Origin: an uncultured Christensenella sp.
Lineage (GTDB): Bacteria; Bacillota; Clostridia; Christensenellales; Borkfalkiaceae
Direction: 5' to 3'
Assembly (NCBI GenBank): GCA_910583855.1
Contig: CAJTYL010000018.1
Span: 1-14,146, forward strand
DNA length: 14,146 nucleotides
The position numbers and the translations under genes are program-made. The first letter of the stretch is position 1, and each line of letters opens with the position of its first letter. Of this stretch, positions 8,624 to 14,023 are shown in pieces. The notes below the pieces were generated by a model. The model saw nothing but the letters and a program-made list of their open reading frames with translations, was not told where the DNA came from and did not search any database.

Positions 8624-9189
8624 GGTTGCTCTATAAGTTGTGTCGGGTCGCTTGTGCGCGTTGCGCTCATCAATCTTATAGAGTTTATAAAATCCCCTAA
8701 ATTGCTTACGTTGGTAATCAATATCGCGAGCGTAAGAAGTTGGGAAGGCGTTACGGTATGAAGGAAAAGGGAAGTAAGCCGGGCTAAGCGGGTTTCATTG
8801 GGCTTGCGTACCAAATAGCCGCCTTTGTCCGTTACGTCGTAATAGTCTTCGCCCAATACTGCAACCGCTACTACCTGCGCAAGTTTCCGGGCTTCCTGCG
8901 CTGCCATTTTCTTTGCGGTCTTGAAATAGTCTTCGTCGCCCAATTTGGTTTCGTCTATCGACATTTGCAGCCAAAGCGCGCTAAGTCGGTCAAGCGTTGC
9001 CAGCGTAGGCTCTTGAACCCGGAATACTTTCTTTTCGGTAATCTTTTCGCGTTTACGGAAGAAGCCCAATAAGCCGGGCTTCCGGCGGGTATAGGTTACT
9101 TCAACGTCAAACGTTATGCCTTCGCCTATCATCTGCCTTAATTCGCTTTGTTCGCGTTCTAAGGCTTCTAACTTATCGTTGTAGTCCAT
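8617..9189 (-). CDS. Tail assembly chaperone, G-like
   Basis: A 190-residue protein between the tail tube and tape measure genes, the standard place for the G chaperone that coats the tape measure and delivers tube subunits. It is rich in charged helices: DYNDKLEALEREQSELRQMI at the N-terminus, a basic patch RRKPGLLGFFRKREKITEKK at about 35-54, and helical TLATLDRLSALWLQMSIDE at 62-80. It ends with LLTLAILITNVSNLGDFINS near 151-170. It has no signal peptide; the hydrophobic stretch near 150-160 looks like a buried helix rather than a membrane anchor. Its 3' end overlaps an open -1 frame encoding the T part. The terminator at 9201-9235 lies just upstream of its start, so it is probably made in lower amount than the tube protein. 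Assignment rests mostly on order, size and the frameshift arrangement. Confidence 0.78.
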   Translation of the reverse strand: MDYNDKLEALEREQSELRQMIGEGITFDVEVTYTRRKPGLLGFFRKREKITEKKVFRVQEPTLATLDRLSALWLQMSIDETKLGDEDYFKTAKKMAAQEARKLAQVVAVAVLGEDYYDVTDKGGYLVRKPNETRLARLTSLFLHTVTPSQLLTLAILITNVSNLGDFINSIRLMSATRTSDPTQLIEQPG

Positions 9190-9200
9190 TGTCTGAATAT

Positions 9201-9235
9201 AAAAGAAGCCCCGAAAACAAAGTAAACGGGGCTTC
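9201..9235 (-). terminator. Intrinsic terminator after tail tube gene
   Basis: On the minus strand a perfect 9-bp inverted repeat, GAAGCCCCG and CGGGGCTTC (9227-9235 with 9205-9213), flanks a 13-nt loop and is followed by TTTTATAT. It lies 32 bp after the tube stop codon and 11 bp before the G chaperone start. This is a good rho-independent terminator shape; readthrough must occur for the tail genes downstream to be expressed unless another promoter is present. Confidence 0.7.
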
Positions 9236-9267
9236 CGGTTAATGAAAATGATGTTATCAATCCGGTA

Positions 9268-9792
9268 TTAAGAAGAAACGGAAGCCGTAGAAGCTGAAAC
9301 TTTGCCTACTGCCATTTTCTTTAACCCCGAAGTAGTGGGTTTCATAACAGTTCCCGTAACCTCAATAAGAAGCAAGCCCTTTTTGCTGAACTCGCCGTTA
9401 ATTTTGGCTACAAGTTTCATACGTGGAACTTGGAACTTCAAACCTTTCTTCGGAAGGATGATAATAGATTCCTCTACGGTGTTTACCGCATCGGGATAAC
9501 TCCAAACGTCGGAAGCTATTTCGCCCCCGAAAAGCCGTTTAAGTACGGGAAGGTCGGGGTTCATGATTGAGAAGGAAAAGGTTATTTTGCCCTGCTTCTC
9601 TACGGTTTCTACCGGGTCGTCTTCTTCCTCTGCGTAGAACTCGGTTACTTCCGGGTCTTCCTGCGACATTTTGCAGGTATCTTCGTAGGTAAGTCCGAAT
9701 GCCGTATAGCCCGTTTCGGTAAAGTTCAAAGCCGTAGGTTCTCCCACCTTACCCAAAATCTTGGAAAGACCCAATGTTACTAATGTTGCCAT
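9268..9792 (-). CDS. Major tail tube protein
   Basis: A 174-residue protein placed after the tail terminator and before the chaperones. It is the subunit that polymerises into the hollow tail tube. The sequence is beta-rich with a central acidic loop: EVTEFYAEEEDDPVETVEKQ at 48-67, then GKITFSFSIMNPDLPVLKRL at 68-87, SIIILPKKGLKFQVPRMKL at 109-127, and GLLLIEVTGTVMKPTTSGLK at 139-158. This layout, with GKITFSFSIMN and a late strand ending in a Thr/Ser-rich tail (KVSASTASVSS), fits phage tail tube folds. The leader before ATG is A/T-rich (TTAAATTTTTATCAGT) with no Shine-Dalgarno, as is usual in Bacteroidota. A terminator follows at 9201-9235, consistent with a high-copy product. Confidence 0.82.
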   Translation of the reverse strand: MATLVTLGLSKILGKVGEPTALNFTETGYTAFGLTYEDTCKMSQEDPEVTEFYAEEEDDPVETVEKQGKITFSFSIMNPDLPVLKRLFGGEIASDVWSYPDAVNTVEESIIILPKKGLKFQVPRMKLVAKINGEFSKKGLLLIEVTGTVMKPTTSGLKKMAVGKVSASTASVSS

Positions 9793-9804
9793 ACTGATAA
9801 AAAT

Positions 9805-10221
9805 TTAATGAATATTCCAACTTATTCTAATGTTCCGGTAATGCTGGTTTACTTCAAGCTCTTTTATTACGATGTCGCTCTCTATCCAATATTCGAGGTC
9901 TGCAATGTTTTGCGCGTCCAAATAGGCTACAAGCGCGTCGCCGATGGTTCGCAAGCGTTCCCTATCTGCCTTGCGCTGTTCTTTACCCTTAATCCGCAGC
10001 TTCAAATCATTCGCGTAAATATTCACGTTGGAAGTGCCCGTTTGCGGTTTGTCGTGCGTTACCGTAATGGTATTTATCACGATGTCTTCGGCTTCGCTGT
10101 CGTCCGGTCTTTCGCCTTGTGTGAAAACGCCGCCGTTTATAACAACTTTGCCGGAAGTGACCGCTTCCGAAACAATCTTAAAAAGAATGTCGTCCGTATC
10201 TATGCTGCTGCAATGTTTCAT
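9805..10221 (-). CDS. Tail terminator / tail completion-like protein
   Basis: A 138-residue protein whose ATG overlaps the TGA of the preceding gene as ATGA, indicating translational coupling. It has the size and position of tail terminator proteins, which cap the growing tube and join it to the neck. Visible features are a helix near the N-terminus (SIDTDDILFKIVSEAVTSG), a beta segment INTITVTHDKPQTGTSNVNI at about 50-69, a basic stretch LRIKGKEQRKADRERLRTIG around 74-93, and a C-terminal pair of strands (IVIKELEVNQHYRNIRISWN). The alternation of an early helix, a long central strand pair and a terminal strand fits the family, but the sequence alone would not prove it; gene order carries most of the weight. 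It lies 12 bp before the tube gene. Confidence 0.62.
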   Translation of the reverse strand: MKHCSSIDTDDILFKIVSEAVTSGKVVINGGVFTQGERPDDSEAEDIVINTITVTHDKPQTGTSNVNIYANDLKLRIKGKEQRKADRERLRTIGDALVAYLDAQNIADLEYWIESDIVIKELEVNQHYRNIRISWNIH

Positions 10222-10679
10222 TTGAAAGCGTCTTTAATGTTAGTAACTAAATCTGCAAGTTCCTTAGCTATGGCTTTTTCGGCTTGTTTCTCGGCGGAAG
10301 TAAGAACATCGCGCCCTTTGCTTTCCACGTGAACGGCGTAGTTCATTCCGGCTACTACAACCAGCGTATAACCGTCGGTATAGTTTTCGCCGATCTGCTG
10401 GGCTAAACGTTGTCCTTCGTGTACTCCGACGTGACCGCCCTTTACCGCTTCAAAGGCGATATTAACGGGCTTGCCGTCTTTGAAGACTACGTAGCCAATT
10501 GAAGACCGTAAGTTTCCGGTACGGTCTGTAAAACCGCGTTCCGGCGGTATGGTCTTCGCCATGCTTACGGCTTCTTCCCCTATACGGCAAAGGCTTTCTA
10601 TTATCTGCCTTTCCACTTCAAGAAGGAAGGCTTTAAACATGCCGTCTATATCTCCCGTGAATTTCGCTTCTAAACCCAT
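10218..10679 (-). CDS. HK97 gp10-like neck / tail-component protein
   Basis: I chose ATG 10679-10677, giving 153 residues, because it overlaps the upstream stop (ATGGGTTTAG). A TTG nine bases earlier would add three residues and is less likely. Residues 14-42 form an amphipathic helix (FKAFLLEVERQIIESLCRIG). The family landmarks of HK97 gp10-like proteins are present: FTDRTGNLRSSIGY at 50-63, a beta segment DGYTLVVVAGMNYAVHVES at 102-120, and KGRDVLTSAEKQAEKAIAKE at 121-140, where the Y-A-x-x-V-E-x-x-G pattern is typical. These proteins act at the head-tail junction as a tail-completion or adaptor component. The neighbours on both sides overlap it, forming a compact neck operon. Confidence 0.8.
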   Translation of the reverse strand: MGLEAKFTGDIDGMFKAFLLEVERQIIESLCRIGEEAVSMAKTIPPERGFTDRTGNLRSSIGYVVFKDGKPVNIAFEAVKGGHVGVHEGQRLAQQIGENYTDGYTLVVVAGMNYAVHVESKGRDVLTSAEKQAEKAIAKELADLVTNIKDAFK

Positions 10680-11065
10680 AGCCTGCAATGCAAACGCCCT
10701 TTATCGAATTTCAAGCACACGCCGGAAATCCTAATTATTCCCGAAATCTTAGCTTCTTCCATTGTTTCTTGGTTAAGCAACTGTGAAGGCTCTAACGGCT
10801 CATCCGCTACCGCTATTTCCATGCCTTCGGGTATGCGCTGCACGCCTTTAGGTATCTGTATTAGCGAAGCGAACGTAACAAACTTCCCGTTCGCGGCTTG
10901 TATCTGCGTACCCTTCCCGTTGGTTTCCTCGCGGCAAACGCTGTGTAGCGTCCATTCCGCGCCGGAAGCCTGCCAACTACCGTTAGCGTCCTGCACGGCT
11001 TCGCCGTTGCTTGTACGCTTGTATAGGTAATGCGGGTATTGTCTGCTTGCTACGTCCGTTACCAT
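10670..11065 (-). CDS. Head closure / head-tail joining-like protein
   Basis: A 131-residue protein that starts inside the end of the preceding gene (ATGGTAA) and whose end overlaps the next start. In siphoviruses the second small gene after the capsid usually encodes the head closure (stopper) protein, which plugs the connector after DNA packaging. The sequence is compatible with a small beta-barrel: YPHYLYKRTSNGEAVQDANG at about 10-29, EWTLHSVCREETNGKGTQIQ near 37-56, then KFVTFASLIQIPKGVQRIPE at 61-80, and a C-terminal strand pair (ISGVCLKFDKGRLHCRLWV). I see no catalytic motif. The order, size and barrel-like pattern support the call; a generic minor capsid or neck protein is the alternative. 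Confidence 0.6.
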   Translation of the reverse strand: MVTDVASRQYPHYLYKRTSNGEAVQDANGSWQASGAEWTLHSVCREETNGKGTQIQAANGKFVTFASLIQIPKGVQRIPEGMEIAVADEPLEPSQLLNQETMEEAKISGIIRISGVCLKFDKGRLHCRLWV

Positions 11066-11370
11066 CTGTTACTTCTGTTTCTGACCTTCGGCGTAGTAAC
11101 CGGGGTTATGCCCAATTCGCCGCAAGTCTGGTTATACCAAAACTTTATAGCTTCCCAGTTCCAACTTACGGAATACCCCCCTTCGCTGACGTTGGCAAGT
11201 GGTATGATAGTCCCAAATTCGGCGCAAAGCGCACGTTTGGCGGTTACTACATCTACCGCTTCTTCCGGGTTGGGGATTGTATTCTGCTGGTTGGCTAAAA
11301 TTAGCTCCACGTCCGCGCTTTCAATGTCGAAACGCACCGTAGTCCGGGTAAACCATTCTTTGTACGTCAT
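11059..11370 (-). CDS. Head-tail connector-like protein
   Basis: A 103-residue mostly helical protein, the first gene after the major capsid gene, where phage head-tail connector (adaptor, gp6/gp15-type) proteins are normally encoded. Visible parts are TYKEWFTRTTVRFDIESADV at 2-21, a helix VELILANQQNTIPNPEEAVD and then VVTAKRALCAEFGTIIPLAN, and an aromatic C-terminal half (GGYSVSWNWEAIKFWYNQTC). Adaptors of this type form a ring that docks on the portal. The exact family was not recognised from sequence; the call is by position and helical character. Its stop codon overlaps the next start (ATGGTAA), and its start is 14 bp after the hairpin that follows the capsid gene. Confidence 0.55.
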   Translation of the reverse strand: MTYKEWFTRTTVRFDIESADVELILANQQNTIPNPEEAVDVVTAKRALCAEFGTIIPLANVSEGGYSVSWNWEAIKFWYNQTCGELGITPVTTPKVRNRSNRW

Positions 11371-11384
11371 AAGCTAAGTTATTA

Positions 11385-11412
11385 ACCGGAAAGACCGCTA
11401 AGCCTTTCCGGT
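11385..11412 (-). terminator. Terminator-like hairpin after major capsid gene
   Basis: A perfect 9-bp inverted repeat, ACCGGAAAG and CTTTCCGGT, with a 10-nt loop begins 5 bp after the capsid stop codon. On the minus strand it is followed by TAATAACTT, which has few T residues, so it may be a weak or partial terminator, or an mRNA 3'-end stabiliser, rather than an efficient stop. Confidence 0.5.
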
Positions 11413-11417
11413 ATCGG

Positions 11418-12521
11418 TTAGTGATTCCATGTGTTGCTGTTGGTAGCCATCAACCAAGAACGAGAAGAAGAAAGCCACGCCGGGAAAGCGTTTGCGATAC
11501 CCATAGTAACCTCTTCCAAAGGTTCTTCGTTAGCGAACTTCTTTATAAGGGTGTGACCGTTCAAAGCCTTAATCGCTACTGAACCTTTTACGTTCATGTC
11601 TGCGGGCTTCTTCCAGTAAGTTTGTCCCAATACTTTGCTTTCTGTGAACAGTACCACGTTCTCGGTAAACGGGTTTCCGGTGTATCTGTCACCGTTGGGA
11701 AGTTCTACGGTAATATCTTGGTCAATCACAACAAGTTGCAAGCCCTTCAAGTAGGGAAGCGTTTTCATTGCGCTGTTTACTTGTTCAAGGCTTGGCGTTT
11801 GCTGGAGGTTCAAGGCGTTCACGGCGAAAGAAGCGCAGATTTTCTGTACTTCTGCGGTTTCCGCGAAAGTCGCGAACGTGTCAAGGGACATAAACGCGAA
11901 TTTCAAAGATACGCCCTCTTTCTTCGCTGCCTTTACAACGTTCTTGAAGTCCTTAGATATAGGTTTCGCGGAAGCGGAAGTAGCCCAAGAAGCCGAGCCG
12001 GTTTGGAAGCCTAACTTTCTTTCGGCTGGGATTTGGTAATCTACATCGTATTCGCTGATTACTGAACCGTTGTTTTCGTTGGTAAGTGTAATCTTACCCA
12101 AAGAGATTTCCTGCAAAGCCATCCATTCCAAACGGGCGGCTACTGCCGTCCAGCAGAAATTAGTGTCTTCTGCCCATGCTTCAACCAATGCGCGAAGGTC
12201 GGGGTTCTGCGAAGTCATGGCTAACATTACTTCGTAGTCCGTAAGTTCGTCTTCGTTCTTGGTACGCTTTACGGCAATTTTCGGGATGTCCCCCTGCAAA
12301 CGTGCAATCGCATCGCGGGTCTTTTTGTCAATTGTCGCCCCGCGTGCCACCAAGTCGGCGGCTATTTTAAGCCCTACCTGCGCTTCCAAAGCCTTCCATG
12401 TCAAGGTATAAGTTTCCTTCAACGGGAAAAGCGTAGGATAGTAGTAGGGCTTCAAATCGTAAGTATTAATCACGGCTTGCATATCTTTCTCTACAAGACC
12501 GCGCATTAAAGTCTTAATCAT
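11418..12521 (-). CDS. Major capsid protein
   Basis: A 367-residue protein with the size and position of an HK97-fold major capsid protein, resembling the lambda gpE-type (major capsid protein E) group. Near the N-terminus is YDLKPYYYPTLFPLKETYTL (21-40), a motif often seen in this group where the chain leads into the E-loop. The middle has VEAWAEDTNFCWTAVAARLE at about 113-132. The second half holds KLGFQTGSASWATSASAKP and the A-domain-like LQLVVIDQDITVELPNGDRY (261-280), then GNPFTENVVLFTESKVLGQT. The C-terminus (EPLEEVTMGIANAFPAWLSS) also fits. It follows scaffold and decoration genes and precedes the neck genes, which supports the call. No prohead protease is visible in the window. It starts at ATG 12521 with an A/T-rich leader and no Shine-Dalgarno. 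Confidence 0.88.
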   Translation of the reverse strand: MIKTLMRGLVEKDMQAVINTYDLKPYYYPTLFPLKETYTLTWKALEAQVGLKIAADLVARGATIDKKTRDAIARLQGDIPKIAVKRTKNEDELTDYEVMLAMTSQNPDLRALVEAWAEDTNFCWTAVAARLEWMALQEISLGKITLTNENNGSVISEYDVDYQIPAERKLGFQTGSASWATSASAKPISKDFKNVVKAAKKEGVSLKFAFMSLDTFATFAETAEVQKICASFAVNALNLQQTPSLEQVNSAMKTLPYLKGLQLVVIDQDITVELPNGDRYTGNPFTENVVLFTESKVLGQTYWKKPADMNVKGSVAIKALNGHTLIKKFANEEPLEEVTMGIANAFPAWLSSSRSWLMATNSNTWNH

Positions 12522-12535
12522 AACTTAGAGCCCAA

Positions 12536-13123
12536 TTAAATTAAACTGATACCGGGTAAAGCGGCTTTAATGTCGTCGCTTACTGCCGGGATAACACTCT
12601 CTTTGAACTGCCCGATAGTAACCGCTGTTACAAAGTGGTTATTAAGGGCTTCCACGTCGTAGCTGTCGCCCGTCATGGCTTTAGGCACGTACTTGAACGC
12701 GCTTGTAGTGTCCGCGCTTTCAGCGGCGGCAAGTACAAGGGCTGCGCCTGCTGTGGCGGCTTCTCCTAAAGTAGTGCCTACGTTGATGGTGTCGTAAAGC
12801 GTTTCCGACGTGTTGATAGATGTAATCTTGTAAGCCTTTGCGCCTACCTTCAACATGATAAAATCGCCTACTTTGAAATGATGTCCTTTCGCCACCTTGT
12901 AGGCTTTTGTAGTGGCGGTAGCGTCTTCGGTAAGCCTTGCGGTCTTTACTACGTGGTAAAGCCCGGCAGCGTCTTTGCCGCCTAATGCCGTCCCTTCCTG
13001 CAAAATACCGCCCGCAACCAATTCGGAAGAGCAAACGGTAACGCCGTTAGGAATGTCCGCCAGCATGTGCGTACAAGCGTGTACTACACGTTTGTCCTGC
13101 TTTCTGTCTATCTTCAATCCCAT
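12536..13123 (-). CDS. Head fibre / capsid decoration-like protein
   Basis: A 195-residue protein between the scaffold and major capsid genes, where head decoration or head fibre proteins are commonly encoded. The N-terminal 60 residues are unremarkable (MGLKIDRKQDKRVVHACTHM). Residues 70-135 form a compact beta region: TTKAYKVAKGHHFKVGDFIM, then LKVGAKAYKITSINTSETLY, then DTINVGTTLGEAATAGAALV. This K-V-G-D-F pattern with an alanine-rich strand is reminiscent of small beta-barrel domains of capsid-bound fibre proteins. The C-terminal part (VPKAMTGDSYDVEALNNHFV and TIGQFKESVIPAVSDDI) is mixed. A role in binding the outside of the capsid is inferred from context; scaffold-associated function is an alternative. 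It lies 14 bp upstream of the capsid gene and 20 bp downstream of the scaffold gene. Confidence 0.66.
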   Translation of the reverse strand: MGLKIDRKQDKRVVHACTHMLADIPNGVTVCSSELVAGGILQEGTALGGKDAAGLYHVVKTARLTEDATATTKAYKVAKGHHFKVGDFIMLKVGAKAYKITSINTSETLYDTINVGTTLGEAATAGAALVLAAAESADTTSAFKYVPKAMTGDSYDVEALNNHFVTAVTIGQFKESVIPAVSDDIKAALPGISLI

Positions 13124-13143
13124 TGTAAAGAATGAATTTACGG

Positions 13144-13854
13144 TTAAACTTCTTTGCCCGTTAAGGCTGTCTTACTCTCGGTTTGCGCTTTGATGTAGTC
13201 TGCTACGCCACTGCTTACGCCTTCTTTGTTCACGGCTCCAAAAATCGGCTTATCGTGTCCTTGCAGTCCTGCGTCTGCGCGTTCTTGCGCTAAGGCTGCG
13301 ATGTCGCCTTTCGCTTCGGTCAAGTAGCTGTTGAAATCTTCGTCGCTCGCAAAGGTGTTAGCCCGGTCGAAGTTCTTTAACATCACGTCGCGGGTCTTTC
13401 CCTCAATCTTCGCGTTGTCCAATTCCGCTACAAATAGTTCACGTCGCGAAGCAGCCGCCTTATTTGCGTTAATCTCGGTAATGCTACTTTGCACGCCCGA
13501 AAGTTTTTCATCAATAAGTTTGCTGATCGCGTCAAGCGTTATCGCTCCGCCTGCTGGTGGCGTGGGGGGTGTCGGCGGTGTTTGCTTTCCCTTTTCCACG
13601 AAATCGTACTTTTCTTTCAGTCCGTTTTCGTAGGTTTGGTTCGCTTTGCTTATTTCCGCGTCTGCAACCTTACGCCAATCTGTTACGTACTGGCTAACTT
13701 TGTCGGCGGTAAGTTTATCTACAACTCCGTTAGCTTCTTCTATGGTAGCGACTTGTAAGCCGATAGCGGCTGCCAAATGCTGTAACCCGTCTTTGCGCAC
13801 GCCTTGGAACTTTGCCACAAGTAGTGCTAAGATTTGTTCTTGTAATTCGTTCAT
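13144..13854 (-). CDS. Capsid scaffold-like protein
   Basis: A 236-residue, strongly helical and charged protein, first of the head genes in the window. It is upstream of the decoration and capsid genes, the normal place for a scaffold that guides procapsid assembly and then leaves. Residues 1-90 are helical (MNELQEQILALLVAKFQGVR; DKLTADKVSQYVTDWRKVAD). A proline hinge PPTPPTPP is at 93-100. Residues 105-135 look like coiled coil (ITLDAISKLIDEKLSGVQSS). Residues 137-195 are helical and charged (RRELFVAELDNAKIEGKTRD). The C-terminus (SSGVADYIKAQTESKTALTG) may contact capsid. There is no serine-protease motif, so it is not an obvious protease-scaffold fusion. The start at 13854 lacks Shine-Dalgarno. 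The call rests on composition and order. Confidence 0.7.
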   Translation of the reverse strand: MNELQEQILALLVAKFQGVRKDGLQHLAAAIGLQVATIEEANGVVDKLTADKVSQYVTDWRKVADAEISKANQTYENGLKEKYDFVEKGKQTPPTPPTPPAGGAITLDAISKLIDEKLSGVQSSITEINANKAAASRRELFVAELDNAKIEGKTRDVMLKNFDRANTFASDEDFNSYLTEAKGDIAALAQERADAGLQGHDKPIFGAVNKEGVSSGVADYIKAQTESKTALTGKEV

Positions 13855-13876
13855 AAACTATTTTGTTAAACCGAAG

Positions 13877-13884
13877 CAAAGGTA
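13877..13884 (-). promoter_or_regulatory. Bacteroidales-type -7 box before the scaffold gene
   Basis: On the minus strand TACCTTTG matches the Bacteroides -7 consensus TAnnTTTG, 22 bp upstream of the scaffold start. No good TTTG -33 element is found at the usual spacing of about 19-20 bp; that place is taken by a 17-bp inverted repeat. It may be an activator-dependent late promoter, or a chance match. Confidence 0.4.
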
Positions 13885-13885
13885 G

Positions 13886-13902
13886 CGTATTAAGGTAATA
13901 CG
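13886..13902. repeat. Perfect inverted repeat, possible operator
   Basis: CGTATTA and TAATACG flank the 3-bp spacer AGG. The repeat lies directly upstream of the -7-like box. A 3-bp loop with a 7-bp stem could also form in RNA, but there is no T-run, so a DNA-binding site is more likely than a terminator. Confidence 0.5.
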
Positions 13903-13948
13903 GATTAAGAAATAGGAAGCAAACACTTCACCGAAACTTCCAATTTTG

Positions 13949-13988
13949 AAAAAGAGTAGGCGGTAAGAAATAGGCGTATAAAACCGCC
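13949..13988 (-). terminator. Weak terminator-like hairpin in the leader before scaffold
   Basis: On the minus strand GGCGGT (13988-13983) pairs with ACCGCC (13964-13959) across an 18-nt loop, followed after five bases (TACTC) by TTTTT. It could end transcription of the upstream module, but the stem is short and the T-run is displaced. Confidence 0.3.
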
Positions 13989-14023
13989 GCATTGCCTGTT
14001 CATTTGCCCGACATTGAAATTAA

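Larger units (their letters stand above)
13855..14023 (-). other. Leader region between the edge ORF and scaffold
   Basis: A stretch of 169 bp with no convincing gene. It contains the -7-like box, the inverted repeat and the weak hairpin listed separately. A 44-codon frame (13992-13858) ends 3 bp before the scaffold start but overlaps those elements and has no recognisable protein character, so I treat the stretch as regulatory. Confidence 0.5.

Noticed and set aside
8417..8624. +1 frame continuing past the G stop codon
   Set aside because: It is also open (beginning AKKPTRSPGVGLRALRMDVG), but lacks the aromatic core, is Arg/Gly/Ser-rich, and does not end at the tape measure start. The -1 frame is clearly the better candidate.
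9218..9224. TACTTTG in the loop of the terminator, resembling a -7 box for the G gene
   Set aside because: It is one base short of TAnnTTTG, lies inside the hairpin loop and has no TTTG -33 element at suitable distance.
9808..10332. Plus-strand open frame of 174 codons opposite the tail terminator gene
   Set aside because: It covers two minus-strand genes that have overlapping starts and stops and fit the expected order; the plus-strand product has no recognisable features.
10680..10688. TTG start adding three residues to the gp10-like protein
   Set aside because: ATG 10679 overlaps the upstream stop in the way seen at the other neck gene junctions, and TTG starts are uncommon.
13858..13992. 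44-codon minus-strand frame ending 3 bp before the scaffold start
   Set aside because: Its spacing would suit an operon, but it overlaps the promoter-like box, the palindrome and the hairpin, and its composition (MRRFYTPISYRLLFFKIGSF) suggests translated A/T-rich leader.
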